64,000 nucleotides of DNA from Membranipora membranacea (GCA_914767715.1 OU612066.1:36740283-36804282); one strand, 5' to 3'. Shown: positions 44,385 through 58,251, counted from the stretch's first letter. A program made the numbers and translations. The notes: generated from the sequence alone by a model not told the origin.

Positions 44385-45527
44385 CCATCGAGCATGCGCA
44401 AAAAAGAGACAGCTATCATCAGATCACTTGAGATTAGGATTGAAGCACACTGTCTCCGCTGCAGACTTGGAGCTCATGGTTGAGAGGCAACTTCAAAATT
44501 AAAATAATTAGTCAGCATTTTGAGACGCGACAAGGTTGTGTGACCTTTTGAGCTCTCTAAAGCGATATATATTGTGATGATGTCTTGTCATTTCTGCTTT
44601 AAAATTTTTAAAATTTCATTCTCACTCTTATGCAATTGTAGTGAATTGCAAGTTTTAGTGTGTGTGTCTACTGTGAACAAAATCTGAAATCAGATCAGTA
44701 TGTTGTTAACGTTCCCTCATGATCTTAGGACCTTTTGGGCCAGAGTATTATTTGGCAAAAAAAGTTACCATTATAATTGCACACCTTTTTCCAAACAAAT
44801 ATAATAATTAAAGGTTTAAAGTTAGGACTGCCTGTCATATTGTCACATTCCCCTGTTTAATACTCTTTAGTTCAGTTAATTGACTCATCAGAAGAGTGTT
44901 CTTCCATGTAATTATTAATGTCCCAAAAGACTACCGGGAGTCAGGGGTTCTCAGGATCAACGCTAATTATTATTTTCTAGCGACAAGTTAACCCCCCCCA
45001 TTTTCCAGCATAATCCACACCGATTTTGGGTTTCACATAAATAGTCCTTGACATTTCTCAAGTGGTCAATTGTGTTATGCAAAATTGCGTGCTTCCCAGA
45101 CACCTTTAAATCCCAATGAATACCAGTGGAATCATGTTGTAATTGTTATTATTTCACGTAGGATAAAATCCCTTGTTCTGTTCATCCAGCCTCTTGATTA
45201 TTGGATTTTATTTTGAGGCTCTATTTCAGTCTTGCACAACTGTATGTAGGCACTGTCTCAAACTAAGATATCATGTAGCTGGCAGTCTTAAGTGGAATCT
45301 GATGTATTTACACCACTTTAAACCATTTTTCTTGGAATAGAAATTAATTGGGGATGTGTTTCACACATTTATATAACATACTTTTATTGTCATTCTACAT
45401 CATCTTTACGAATGTTTTTCATGCAGTGACAGAACAAAAAAGAAAAGAACTTAAGTGGAGAGAGTTTTTCATTTCAGCATCAATAAGTATTTTATTCCAG
45501 GGAAACCAGGAGAATTTATGTGAGAGC

Positions 45528-45652
45528 TACACCCGAGGGTGATAGGGGCTGGTACAATCAAACTTGAAGGCCCCATAACTCTTGTGGTACCAATCAACTG
45601 GTAGTGTATACCAACCATGCCAACCGATTGCACCATCTCACCATCCCCAAAA
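45528..45652 (-). repeat. tRNA-derived SINE-like repeat, copy 2
   Basis: Related to 12222-12362 over its whole length (ACACCCGAGGGTG ... CGATTGCACCATCTCAC on the plus strand). Overlapping ORFs of about 120 codons are not coding. Confidence 0.5.
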
Positions 45653-47500
45653 AGACTTGGTTGATGGCGCTAAACACCAAGCCCGCTATTTACAAGCCAC
45701 ATCTAATAACCAAGCCCAAAATTTGCAAGCCACATCCTACAAGCCGTACAAGTCCTACAAGACCTGTCTCTCCAGCTTGCCTTTTCTCATGACTCAGTCA
45801 GTAGACAAGCACGCTAGAGAGACAAAAGTGCTTGGGGTTGGAACAACCGGCATTGCTTACCCAGTGGGATTCACTCCTACAACTCTTGCGGCATCACTGG
45901 GTGATTGCTTGACATTGATTGGTCCTTTCATACCTGCCCTTCACCTTTGAGGCTTTAATTTACTCATCACAGTGATTTAGACGCATTGCAATTGCTAATA
46001 TATTTGCTGTCGTTTCTGCCAACTGCAGTTTCTTATTTTATCTTGATACCATGATTTGCATTAAAATGGAAGATTTTAGTTAGTAAGTAAGTGAGAGGTA
46101 AGTATATAGCTAGAGTCAGTAATATATTTTATCACTCAATACTTGAGGGTTATAGAAGCTGAAGAGGCGTGAGCGGACAGGTTGCTTCAATGATGGTCCT
46201 ATAGTTTATACAAGCAATAAGGAAATCATTAAACCGTACTAGTTTCCTTACCCATAGGAAATGAAATCTCAAATTCAAGGATACATCCAAGGCCTTATAA
46301 CAATGAGCTTTTGGAAGCAGTCTAGTTTTCAACGAGATGTAGCTAAGTGAATATCAACTATAGGTAGGTATCATGACAAAATGTACAGATATGATCAATA
46401 ATGCAGATGAAGAAGTGTAATATTCAGAATTATGAAAGAAGTCGGTTATATAATTATTGCAAGAGAGAATGATTAACTTCTCTGGACGCGTGTGCTGTTT
46501 TTGTGAGACTGATGGTTAGTGCGAAATTTTCATTGACATATATAGCTATGACATATTTGGAATGTGTGCTTCCTTGGTTGTTTCTTGCCGTCATCAATCA
46601 GAATTCATAACTCAAATTCATAACCAGGAAAATACCAAAAGAAAGATCTCAAACTCTGCACCAGCCTCGCAGACTCATGGTACCTCATGTGGTAGTTGAT
46701 GTCTGACATAAGTGATTGACCAAAATTATAGGCCAAAATTGACTCCACACATTTTTTGATGAATTAATGCTACTTTCTCCCAAAAGCGACATGGTCCCTG
46801 CCATTCACAAGTCAAATATCCGTGACACCTCATATCCCACACTATTCTACAGAGGTGGGAGTTGGCTCAGCTGATAAGTGTGATGAGGGTTCTGGAATTG
46901 TATCCCACTGCAGTTTTATCTCAGTATTATTTGTTAGGTACTCCAGGCAAGGTTAAACTCCAATTAGAAAGAGAAATAAAGGTGTGATCATCGCCACAAT
47001 ATGCTCCCTGTTTGCAGGCAGGTAAGAGTTTTTTTGGGACAGGGCAAAGCAGTCCCTCTCAGCTGTCCTCTCTGCAAGCAAGCCTAGCTCAACTACAACC
47101 AGCACACAACGATTATTGAAGAAAACGCTTAAGGTTGCAGCCAATCAAATCATCAATATCAGAAATAAATCAGGGCCAAGCTGTATGTTGCTGTCATGGC
47201 CCGTTTGTTTCACTTCAGTTGATCTGGCTCAATCCATTTGCTCATTTGTCCCAAATGACGACTGAACCGGATTCAGCAGCCTCGAATGATGATGAATGAA
47301 GGAAATCTCACATCATCCTTCTTCCCTGTATTCACGTAACTGTTCCTTGTTCTTTTGTTGGCCAGACAAAAAAACACTTTTATCTGCTTTGAAAGATAAA
47401 TGATCTGCACACTGGAGTATAACAAATGATTAAACCCTGTGAGAATACACGTATTCAGTACAAGTTAACCTTACTGAATAGTTCATCCTACAGACTGGCA

Positions 47501-50500
47501 ATGATTTTGCTGGAGAGAACAAGGTAACATTAACCTCAATATTTTGAAAATACTTTTTGCATTATTTATAACAAGAAAAGCCTTCGCTTTTGAATTATCT
47601 TCTCGTTATTAAATGGATGATGGAAAACTGTCGTTCTCATTGTTATTACCATTTATCACTTTTTTTTTGTTTTTAACTTTATTGGCATATATTTCATTCG
47701 ATGAGAATGTTTTACAAAATCAGCCTTCCAAGAAAACAAAAAAAATGGGAAAAAGAAAACCAAAAACTTTCAATCAAGATGACAGAAAAGATAATCAGAA
47801 AAATTGAGTTTGAATGATTTTATAATTGAATATTGAACGTAAATTATATGGAATTTTGTTAAAAGTAGATGCTATGATATTATCTAAAAAATTATTTGAA
47901 GTTGGGTGTAGCTTCAAATGAACATCATAGAAAACATGGATTTACCTCTACAATATCTTCAATAGGATTGCCACGCTGTTGGTGTTATGGGCTACTGCAT
48001 GCAGTGCCACTGGTAAGGGTACAAGTGAAAAGGAGAGATTACAGGGTTATATTAGAGATCAATGTGCTTCTAAGTCTGAGTTGATTGAGTTGAGAGATGC
48101 TGTGAAGAAACTTGCAAAGATGGTGAGTGTAATGACTGGCAGTCTATTTTCGAATTCAAGTTGATATGGTTTGCCATGCCAATCAGAGAAATTTAGGTTA
48201 TCATATCAAAAGCAGATTGAAAGGTTAAGTACCCGGAAATGATGAAAAATTCCATGTGCCTGAAAGTTTAATTGCAAACTAAGACTGTTCGAAATCTGTT
48301 TTCTAAAGTTCACAGTGCCAGCTTTAATGACAGTAGTTAATTCCAACGGAGCGGCTTCAAGATAGACAGTGGTTGAAAGTGAGGAAAGTATTGGTGACAT
48401 TTTTAATGAGCTGTCTTTGTCAGGTGAGCCAGCTATGATAAACATGATGATAACAAAGAATTCAACAAAAAAAACCTCTGTCAATGAAGTTCTTTGAAGT
48501 TATTTGATATGCTTATGCAATGAAGAAGGAGTAACACGCATTTCAAGTAAAATTTATCATCTGTGGCAGAATCGTATGTCAAAAATCATTAGAATTTGAG
48601 GGATCTCTTTTGACGTTCAAAGTGACTGTTTACTAAACCAAAACATCCAACTCATCATTTAGCACAATCCTTTTGGCACAATCTGATTTGATTGAGCCTT
48701 TTTAAAGTATTATAATTATAATTTTGATGTGTTTTTTTAGAACTTGTGACTCTGCTGAAGGGTGATGACGGGCGTGACGTTGAGTGCTCTTACACTTTCG
48801 AATCGGGCGATTGTGTTTATGTACATACTCAGGTGGTAAATTTTAATACGTTTAACTCCCTTTTAATTTGTAACTCTCCAATCAGAGTACTGATCCATGG
48901 TGGTTTTCGACTTGGATTTCGTTTTTGGATAATTGACAGGTGTATGATATATACTTGTTTAATGGGGGAGGTATACTGTTTAAGATCGACAGTATAATCC
49001 ATCAATGGAAAGGATTTTTACTTTCTTTTAATGTAACAGATTATGGGGAGAAAATACGCATCTGTAACCGAAAAAGTGATGATCAACGCCATTGTATATG
49101 TTGTTTGGCAGACAGAGTACTTGTCATAGTATTAGATGTTGTTAAATCTGGTGCAGAAATGACGAACAAATAAACATTTTTTCTTTACTTTAATTGAGAA
49201 GCACTTTTACAAGTGTTTGAGATGTCATTAGCTAGTTACTGCTTTTGACATAGTTTCAATGACCTGGGCAGAAATAATAGCGATACATTATGGTGAGGAT
49301 ATTTGCTTCTGTGGTGTCATCTCCTCATGTATCACTATCATACATTTCTGAGTAGACTCATGTGCTTGTGCCTTCGTGTCGATTGGCTGAAGGGTTTTGG
49401 TTTGCTGTTGTGTGTAGTCATCAGTTAGTTTTGGGTTTGTTTGTTGGCAACAAATCAACACACCCAACCTGAGTAGATAGGTCAAAACTATCAGGTTATA
49501 TATCAGGGTTGTATACAGGCTAACTTTTCCAATGGTAAGACACCGAGTGAATTTTTGGAAGTGAGCAATTATTTATTGACAAAAACAGGACACTTACTAT
49601 TTATTGTTCGGTATCTGTAGGCCTTCCTGGGACACCAGATGCGAAGGGTGCATCAGGTCTTAGCGGTGAAGAGGGCAAACCAGGAGCGAAAGGTGAGCCT
49701 GGATTGGATGGACAGTATGGGCAGAAAGGTGAATCAGGTGTTCAGAGCCAACCAGGGCAGTCTGGAACTAGAGGCCTGAATGGTTAGTGTGGATATAACG
49801 AATCCCTATTGATTAGAATCATTATTCAATCTATCAATCTATTGTTAACTACGCTATCTCGTTATAAAACTTGTGGTCATTAACTCCTATTACTATCAAC
49901 ATCAATCACTTATTACTGTATCTGTAGGCTTACCTGGAACGCCTGGGGCAAGTGTGAAAGGGGAAAAGGGTGCAACAGAGATGAATGGTGAACAGGGCAA
50001 TGCTGGCGAGCCGGGGTTAGCAGGAGCCAACGGTCAGCAAGGTAGAGATGGGCGTAAGGGCGCTTCAGGTGTTCAGGGGCCACAAGGGCAGTCAGGGATT
50101 GATGGTCTGAAGGGTGAGCGAGGATTCCAGGGTATTTCAGGCTCTAAAGGAGCTAAAGGGGATCATGGAACTTTTAAGTCTGACAGTAAGTTTACACTTT
50201 TGGTGAGGTATTTTTTTAGGTTATTTTGAGCATGCTAATTTTTAAAGTGGCTATCGATTCGTTGTCAGGTAATAACTCCAGACTATCAAATGCATTTGAG
50301 ACAATTGCGATCAAAAGGGGTAAATTCCACAATGTCCAATCGGAGATTTGGGAGTACAACAATAAAATATCAAATATAGATGTTAATCAACCAATAAGAT
50401 TTGTCCCTGTGTTATGTTGTCACAGTATCAATGTGAATAAGCTTATCTGCAATCAACCAGCATCTTAGACAATAGTGCTATAATATAATTTGGCACATTT

Positions 50501-51133
50501 ATTCATTTTTTGTCTTGTAGGACCAGTAAGCTGCTCATCTGGGTACCGAAGAAATCCTTACTCTAATACCTGTATTCGACTAGTACAGTCTAGAAAGAAC
50601 TGGTACGAGGCAAAGAGCTACTGCGAGAGATATGGTAGTCACTTGGCAACCTTTGAGACCATCCTGGATGCAGCATGGCTTAGACTTCAGCAGCAGGAAG
50701 GTATGATATAATACAAATGTTAAACCTTTCTAACTTCTGTCATAGTAATTGTTAGCTTATTATTACAGCATGAAACAGTATGAAATTAAAAGAGTGTGGT
50801 TCCATCGCTTCAATCTGAGATATACAAGAGCACATTGACGATACAAGATCAATCAGAGTGGTGCAATAAATTGTATACAAAATACTAATTGTGACAAAAA
50901 CTGCAGTTTCAGGATGGAACTGTCATTCGTGGATTGGGGGTAAGAAGTCTTCAACTTATTCACACTGGTACTGGCATGGTAGACTGACTGGGGAGATAGA
51001 GTACAGCTTCATGGGTGATGGTGAACCAAATGATGTTAGGAATGCTTACTGTCTTGGTACCTACACTGGGGATGACCTTTACTGGGATGACTATCCATGC
51101 ACATCAGAACCTTACTTCTTTTGTGAAAAGTAA
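47501..51133 (+). pseudogene. Collagen/C-type-lectin gene, copy 1 (damaged)
   Basis: Exons by comparison with copy 2: 47501-47523, 47966-48122, 48309-48423, 48739-48779, 49621-49782, 49928-50185, 50521-50700, 50907-51133. It encodes a signal peptide (MILLERTRIATLLVLW), a short coiled neck (KSELIELRDAVKKLAKM), two collagen Gly-X-Y exons and a C-type lectin domain ending in FFCEK. Damage: in-frame TAG at 48363-48365 (copy 2 has CAG); donor after GACG changed from GTGAGT to TTGAGT at about 48779; and glycine positions replaced by Asp and Ser in exon 5 (GTPDAKG, GVQSQPG). The lectin exons are intact, with the EPN and W-D-D calcium-site residues. It is probably a pseudogene, unless an alternative transcript skips exon 3. 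Confidence 0.8.
48363..48365 (+). other. Premature TAG in lectin copy 1
   Basis: The frame from acceptor AAAG|TTCACAGTG reads TVPALMTVVNSNGAASR-stop. The paralogous exon at 54422-54536 has the same length (115 nt) and CAG at this codon. Confidence 0.8.
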
Positions 51134-51739
51134 ACTACTGCTACCCTAAGCTCAAGGTCTTTGAATAATCGTAATGTCCTCCAACTTGATATTTCCTTTC
51201 TCATATATGAGGTTGAGGCTTCTTCCTTTCCTTGTTATCTGCGTACAATTTGTTACTGGTCTTATAGCTTTGCACCTGACACTAAATAAAAACTTACTTG
51301 AGAACTTCTATTGAATAATTATATACCACTGAAATAAACAGGGATCAATTTTGTAACATGGCCAAACTTTCTGTTGCAAAACTGATCCTAAGTTGTTTTC
51401 ATAAACATTTATCTTTAACTGTTTCCTTTACCAATATTATTGCAAATAAAATTCATTAAATGAGTTAAACAGCCAATTTTTCAACATTATAAAAAAGCCA
51501 ATGAACAGATGCAGCACAATGAGACGAAGCCAAAATATATCATGCATTCGATGTCAAATAATTTCGTGTAATATCCAAACATCAATCACACATTTACTCA
51601 GGTCAACTACAACTACAACTCTCACAAATCACCAACATCTCAAACTCAGACAAATCTCATAATCACAAACAAAACGCTGATGGAACTTACTTATACTACA
51701 TCAAGGATGTGTTCTATCATAATAATCAAAATTATGGAA

Positions 51740-52440
51740 CGGTCTCATACCACTACCCTCATCTCAAATAAGACACTCCAATCATCATACCACTACCCTC
51801 ATCTCAAATAAGACAATCCGATCATCATACCACTACCCTCATCTCAAAAAAGACAATCCAATCATCATACCACTACTCACATCTCAAATAAGACAATCCC
51901 ATCATCTCATACCACTACCCTCATCTCAAATAAGACACTCCAATCATCTCATACCACTACCCTCATCTCAAATAAGACACTCCAATCATCTCATACCACT
52001 ACCCTCATCGCAAATAAGACACTCCAATCATCTCATACCACTACCCTCATCACAAATAAGACAATCCAATCATCTCATACCACTATTCTGATCTCAAATA
52101 AGACAATCCAATCATCTCATACCACTGCCCTCATCTCAAATAAGACACTCCAATCATCTCATACCACTACCCTCATCTCAAATAAGACACTTCAATCATC
52201 TCATACCACTACCCTCATCGCAAATAAGACACTCCAATCATCTCATACCACTACCCTCATCTCAAATAAGACAATCCAATCAACTCATACCACTACCCTC
52301 TTCTCAATTAATACAATCCAATCATCTCATACACTACCCTCATCTCAAATAAGACAATCCAATCATCTCATACCACCAATGAACTAAACCTAAGGTTTAG
52401 TTCATTGATACCACTACCCTCATCTCAAATAAGACACTCC
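51740..52440. repeat. Minisatellite of 39-42-bp units, about 16 copies
   Basis: The unit contains CATACCACTACCCTCATCTC followed by AAATAAGACA(A/C)TCCAATCAT. The equivalent place in unit 2 (57738-57785) has a single unit, so the expansion came after the duplication or was lost there. Confidence 0.95.
52370..52414. repeat. 31-bp palindrome with 7-bp flanks (ATACCAC) inside the minisatellite
   Basis: CAATGAACTAAACCT, one base, AGGTTTAGTTCATTG at 52377-52407; ATACCAC on both sides. Ordinary units have ATACCAC once at this point, so the insertion duplicated it. Confidence 0.8.
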
Positions 52441-52921
52441 AATCATCACATTTAGAAATTAAGTTCATGTTGTGTATAATTAGTATTGCCTGAGATGAAA
52501 ATAATGACATAATGACAAAAACGATTGTGGGTACAAAGAGTTGACATTTTGAAATCTATACATCACTTGAGTAAGACGATTAAATTCCCATTGTATTCTA
52601 TGGATTGTATTGAACATGAATGATTTGTTACGCCCTCTGTACTGGAGATTGAAGTTTTCAAATCGGTAATGGTGATCTTTAACATTCGCTTCAAAACTTA
52701 GACTGCAATCTCAAACCCAGACCACCCTTTTCATATTCTTTTCCAGAATACTGAAAGAGAAGATTTTAAAAATCTATTGCCACTCTGGGCAATTTTTATT
52801 ATCTTACTTATGAAGTATGTATCTTGAATTTCCTTTGCCCAATTCATTTGAAAATGAGACTCAGCAGAAAAGTTTATTACAAGACCAATTTCTTTAATTT
52901 CTCATCCCGCTGTGCATTTGT

Positions 52922-53270
52922 GATTAGTTTCAACAATACAAAAATATTTTGCACGGATGATTCTCATATTCTTTAACCTTCGCAATATATCGAGAACAAA
53001 GAATATCAAGATGTATTTTTAGCTCTTCGAGCTTTAGTAGAGAAAGTATCTCTTCACACTCTTCCTCATATCGAATCATAATTCTGGTGCAGAGCTTTTG
53101 AAATCTCTCCAGTTTATCCTTATCATTCTGGGAGGTGTGTGGGAACCAGCACGGGGCTGCATATGATAAAACCGATAAAATTCTAGCTTTGTAAAATAAT
53201 ATCAGTGAATGAGATCTCACACCAGCTTTTCTTAGCTTTATAAGACCATGAAGAGAATGTTTTGTTTTGT
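52922..53270 (-). mobile_element. LINE reverse-transcriptase 3' fragment
   Basis: A minus-strand ORF reads LFYKARILSVLSYAAPCWFP, then KLERFQKLCTRIM and LHLDILCSRYIAKV-like segments, the C-terminal region of non-LTR retrotransposon polymerases. It is truncated at the 5' end; no nuclease or full polymerase is present. Confidence 0.7.
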
Positions 53271-53390
53271 CAATGATGGTCTACATGGAAGTGAAACTTC
53301 AGGTGCTCATCATTTATCACACCAAGTATTTCAGAGTGATTGATGTTATAGGTGTAAATGAGTGTTTTTTTTGCAAAGTGAAGTTTATGG

Positions 53391-53443
53391 AGATAATTTA
53401 CTACCCATTAATGCATCGCTGCGAAACCTTGGTTGCCCTTTAA
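53391..53443. repeat. Right end of a TTAA-type MITE
   Basis: GAAACCTTGGTTGCCCT then TTAA at 53440-53443. It matches the right end of the complete element at 62589-62965. Unit 1 shows the empty TTAA at 47129-47132. Confidence 0.7.
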
Positions 53444-56400
53444 GGTTGCAGGCAATCAAAATTAATATCAGAAATAAACCAGGCCCATACAGTATGCTGC
53501 TGTCATGGCTTGTGTGTTTCACTACAATTGATCTGAGTCAATCCATTTTGCTCATTTGTCCCAAATGACGACTGAACTGGAATCAGCAGCCTCAAATGAT
53601 GATGAATGAAGGAAATAACACATCATCCTTCTTCCCTGAATTCATGTAACTGTTCCTTGTTCTTTTGTTGCCCAGACAAAAAAACACTGAAATCTTATCT
53701 TCAATGGCATTGAAAGAAAAATGATCACGTTTGTTTTCACCGAGATTATCTGCGTCACACTGGAGTATAATAAATGATCGAGCCCTGTGAATATACACGT
53801 ATTCAGTACAAGTTAGCTTTACTGAGCAGTTCATCTTACAGATTGGCAATGGTTGTGCTGGAAAGAACAAGGTAACATTCACCTCAATATTTTGAAAATA
53901 ATGTTCGCATTATTTTAAACAAAAAAAGCCTTCTCTTTTGAATTATCTTGTCGTTATTCACTGGATAATGGAAGACTTTCATTCTCATTGTTACTACTAT
54001 TTATCACAAAAAAACAGCATAGAAAACATTGATTTACCTTCTATAATATCATCAATAGGATTGCCACATTGCTGGTGTTATGGGCTGCTGTATGCAGTGC
54101 CACTGGTCAGGGTACAAGTGAAAATGAGAGATTACAGGACACCTTCTCAAAGTCTGAAGATCAATGTGCTTCTAAGTCTGAGTTGAGTGAGTTGAGAGAT
54201 GCTGTGAAGAAACTTGCAAAGATGGTGAGTGTAATGGCTGACCGCCAATTTCCAAGTGCAACTTGACATGGTGTGCCATGCCAATCAGAGAAATTTGGGT
54301 TATCATATCAAAAGCAGTTTGAAAGGGTGAGTTATTGCGATGTATCCTGAAAATTTGACAAATTCCACATACCTGCAAGGTTAATTGCAAACTAAGACTG
54401 TTCAAAATCTGTTTTCTAAAGTTCACAGTGCCAGCTTTAATGGAAGCAATTAACCACAATGGAGCAGCTTCAAGACAGACAGTGGTTGAAAGAGAGGAAA
54501 GTATTGGTGACATTTTCAATAAGCTGTCTTTGTCAGGTGAGCCATCTATAATAAAAATGATGATAACAAAGATTTCAACAAAGAAGACCTCAGTGAACGA
54601 AACTCTTTGATGTTAATCGCTGTTATGCTTATGCTATTGAGAGAGAGTAACAGGCATTTCAAGTAAAATTTATCACCTGCAGTAGAATCATGTGTCCAAA
54701 ATCAATAGAGAAACACTTTTAACGTTCTAAGTGATATTTTACAAAAACAAAACATCCAACTCATCACTTAGCACAATCCTTTTGGCACAATATGATTTGA
54801 TTGAGCCTTTTTAAAGTATTATAATTATCATTTTGATGTGTTTTTTTTAGAACTTGTGACTCTGTTGAAGGGTAATGACGGACGTGACGGTGAGTGCTTT
54901 TACAATTTTGGATCGGGCTTAGTCATTTGTGTTTTTGTACATACTTAGGTGGTAAATTGTAATACATTCAACTCCAACTTTGATTTGTAACTCTCGAATC
55001 CTAATCTAGTACTGATTTGTGATGGTTTGGAGAGGACATTGGACAGGTGTATATTACACGTTAAATTGGGGATATATACTGTTGAAGATTGGCAACCTAA
55101 TCTATCAATGAAGAGGGATTTTTACTTTGAAACTTAGTTGAGAAGCACATTTACAAGCATTTGAGATGGCCATGGATACTGCTTTTAACATTGTTCTAAA
55201 AATTTGTTTGTGGCTAGAATCGCTTGAAACTTACTTCTCTCTTAATCATGGCATATATTCGATTAGATTTCATGTTTACACGCTTACATAAACTTAAAGA
55301 GCATCAAGCTATGAAAAAATACATCATTTATCCTTGTGAGAGGAATCAAATAAGCGCCAATCAGGTTATATTCTTGGGTTGTTTACCAGCTAACTTTTCC
55401 TATGGTGAGAAACCGAGTGATTTTGCCGTTGTCAACTTTATCTATTGACTAAAAAAGGACACTTATTATCTATTTTCCTGTATATGTAGGCCTTCCTGGA
55501 ACACCTGGGGAAAAGGGTGCATCAGGTGAGCCTGGACTTAACGGACAGTATGGGGAGAAAGGCGCATCAGGTGTTCAGGGCCATCAAGGACAGTCTGGAA
55601 CTGACGGTCGAAATGGTTAGTGCAGATATTTAGTTGCGGGTTTCCAGTAAAAGCAAATCACTACTGGGTAGTTGCTCTATTCAATCTACCCAAACTGGAC
55701 TATTCGATATCTAACACTATCCTGATACAAAAATTATTAGTTATTAGCTCCAATCACTATGCATTACAGTTGAAACATCAAAAGTTTATTATTGTATATG
55801 CAGGCCTACCCGGAACACCTGGAGAAAGTGTTAAGGGGGAAAAGGGTGCCACAGGGTTGAATGGTGAACAGGGCAATGCGGGAGAGCCGGGGCTAGCAGG
55901 TGCCCCGGGTCAGCCAGGTAGAGATGGGCATAAGGGCGCTTCAGGTGTACCAGGCCAACAAGGGCAGTCTGGAGTTGGTGGTCTGAAGGGTGAGCAAGGA
56001 TACCAGGGTTATTCTGGCTCTAAAGGAGCCAAAGGGGAGCGTGGAACGTTTAGGTCTGACCGTAAGTTAAAATTCTTTGTATAGGCTGTTTCAGCTCTGA
56101 AACTTTGAAATTACTCTATTGAGCTCCTTCAAAGTGGCACGAATGCAGTGTGATGCTGGTAATTTCTTTATTGGACAATTTTCCAGTCTCTTGGTAAAAA
56201 GAGTTAGCAGATTTGATGTTAGATTTAATGTTACCGTTATCCTTAATATTATTCCCTATATTTTTCGCTTATCATTAATATGAAGATACAAGGAAAAAGC
56301 TCGACTGACTCTTTCCACGATAAGAACATTGATTATTAATGAATGACGTGAAATTCCATTCACAGTAGCTCTCAACTGTGTATGAGATGTTACATTGATT

Positions 56401-58251
56401 ATTTATAATGAATGTTCCTTCCATTTAACCAGTCGCCATAACCAAATGATCATCAATCAGCCAGCATTTCTGAAGTATTATTAAAATATAGATACATTTT
56501 TGTTAATTTCCCTTTCATTCTTCAGGGCCAGTTTACTGTTCCTCTGGATACAGAAGAAATCCTTACTCTAATACCTGTATTCGACTTGTACAGTCTAAAA
56601 AGAACTGGTATGAAGCAAAGAGCTACTGCGAGAGATATGGTAGTCACTTGGCAACCTTTGAGACCATCCTGGATGCAGCATGGCTTAGACTTCAGCAGCA
56701 GGAAGGTATGATATAATACAAATGTTAAACCTTTCTAACTTCTGTCATAGTAATTGTTAGCTTATTATTACAGCATGAAACAGTATGAAATTAAAAGAGT
56801 GTGGTTCCATCGCTTCAATCTGAGATATACAAGAGCACATTGACGATACAAGATCAATCAGAGTGGTGCAATAAATTGTATACAAAATACTAATTGTGAC
56901 AAAAACTGCAGTTTCAGGATGGAACTGTAATTCGTGGATTGGGGGTAAGAAGTCTTCAACTTATTCACACTGGTACTGGCATGGTAGACTGACTGGGGAG
57001 ATAGAGTACAGCTTCATGGGTGATGGTGAACCAAATGATGTTAGGAATGCTTACTGTCTTGGTACCTACACTGGGGATGACCTTTACTGGGATGACTATC
57101 CATGCACATCAGAACGCTACTTCTTTTGTGAAAAGTAAACTACTGCTACCCTAAGCTCAAGGTCTTTGAATAATCGTAATGTCCTCCAACTTGATATTTC
57201 CTTTCTCACATATGAGGTTGAGGCTTCCTCCTTTCCTTATTATCTGTGTACAATTTGTCACTGATCTTATAGCTTTGCGCCTGACACTAAATGAAAACTT
57301 ACTTGAGAACTTCTATTGAAATTATATACCACTGAAATAAACAGGGATCAATTTTGTAACATGGCCAAACTTTCTGTTGCAAAACTGATCCTAAGTTGTT
57401 TTCATAAACATTTATCTTTAACTGTTTCCTTTACCAATATTATTGCAAATAAAATTCATTAAATGAGTTAAACAGCCAATTTTACAACATTATAAAATAG
57501 CCAATGAACAGATGTGGCGCAAAAAGGTGACGCTATTATATTATCTCTACAAAAGCCAAAATATATCATGCATTTGATGTCGAATAATTTCGTGTAATAT
57601 CCAAACATCAATCACACATTTACTCAGGTCAATGTCTACCTACAACTCTCACAAATTACCAACATCTCAAACTCAGACAAATCTCATAATTACAAAACAT
57701 CAAGGATGTGTTCTATCATAATAATCAAAATTATGGAACGGTCTCATACCACTACCCTCATCTCAAATAAGACACTCCAGTCATCACATTTATAATTAGT
57801 ATCAGGAAAATAATGACAAAAATGACAAAAACGATTGTGGGTACAAAGAGTTAACATTTTGAAATCTATACATCACTTGAATAAGATGATTCAATTCCCA
57901 TTGTATTCTATGGATTGTATTGAACATGAATGATTTGTTACGCCCTCTGTACTGGAGATCAAAGTTTTCAAATTGTTGATGGTGATCTTTAACATTCGCT
58001 TCAAAACTTAGACTGCAATCTCAAACCCAGACCACCCTTTTCATATTCTTTTCCAGAATACTGAAAGAGAAGATTTTAAAAATCTATTGCCACTCTGGGC
58101 AATTTTTATTATCTTACTTATGAAGTATGTATCTTGAATTTCCTTTGCCCAATACACTTGAAAATGAGACTCAGCAGAAAAGTTTATTACAAGACCAATT
58201 TCTTTAATTTCTCATCCCGCTGTGCATTTGTGATTACTTTCAACAATACAA
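53440..58251 (+). repeat. Tandem segmental duplication, unit 2
   Basis: Second copy of 47129-52940. Its left edge abuts the right end of a TTAA-type MITE; its right edge is interrupted by about 330 bp not present in unit 1. Confidence 0.9.
53849..57138 (+). CDS. Secreted collagenous C-type lectin (collectin-like), copy 2
   Basis: Eight exons: 53849-53871, 54059-54224, 54422-54536, 54851-54889, 55490-55615, 55804-56061, 56526-56705, 56912-57138; 1134 nt, 377 residues, all phases consistent. Residues 1-24 are a signal peptide (MVVLERTRIATLLVLWAAVC). Next comes a charged helical neck (SELSELRDAVKKLAKM) with a Cys for chain linkage, then about 42 and 86 residues of Gly-X-Y collagen with one break (GESVKGEKG), and a C-terminal C-type lectin domain: CSSGYRRNPYSNTCIRLV, WIGG, the sugar-binding EPN motif and YWDDYPC (in place of WND). 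EPN predicts mannose-type calcium-dependent binding. By analogy with collectins, chains should trimerise and act in secretion-borne recognition of microbes. Nearly all collagen exons start and end in phase 1. Confidence 0.9.

Larger units (their letters stand above)
42700..47128. other. Repeat-containing stretch without a supported gene
   Basis: Contains the 30-bp palindrome at 44347-44376, two SINE-like blocks (45528-45652, 45795-45905) and a tRNA-like patch near 46856-46915 (GTTGGCTCAGCTGATAAG). No domain-bearing exon is seen. Confidence 0.4.
47129..52940 (+). repeat. Tandem segmental duplication, unit 1
   Basis: Homologous along its length to 53440-58251, including the lectin gene, introns and 3' flank. 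It begins at TTAAGGTTGCAG. Unit 1 is about 1 kb longer, largely from a minisatellite. Confidence 0.9.
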
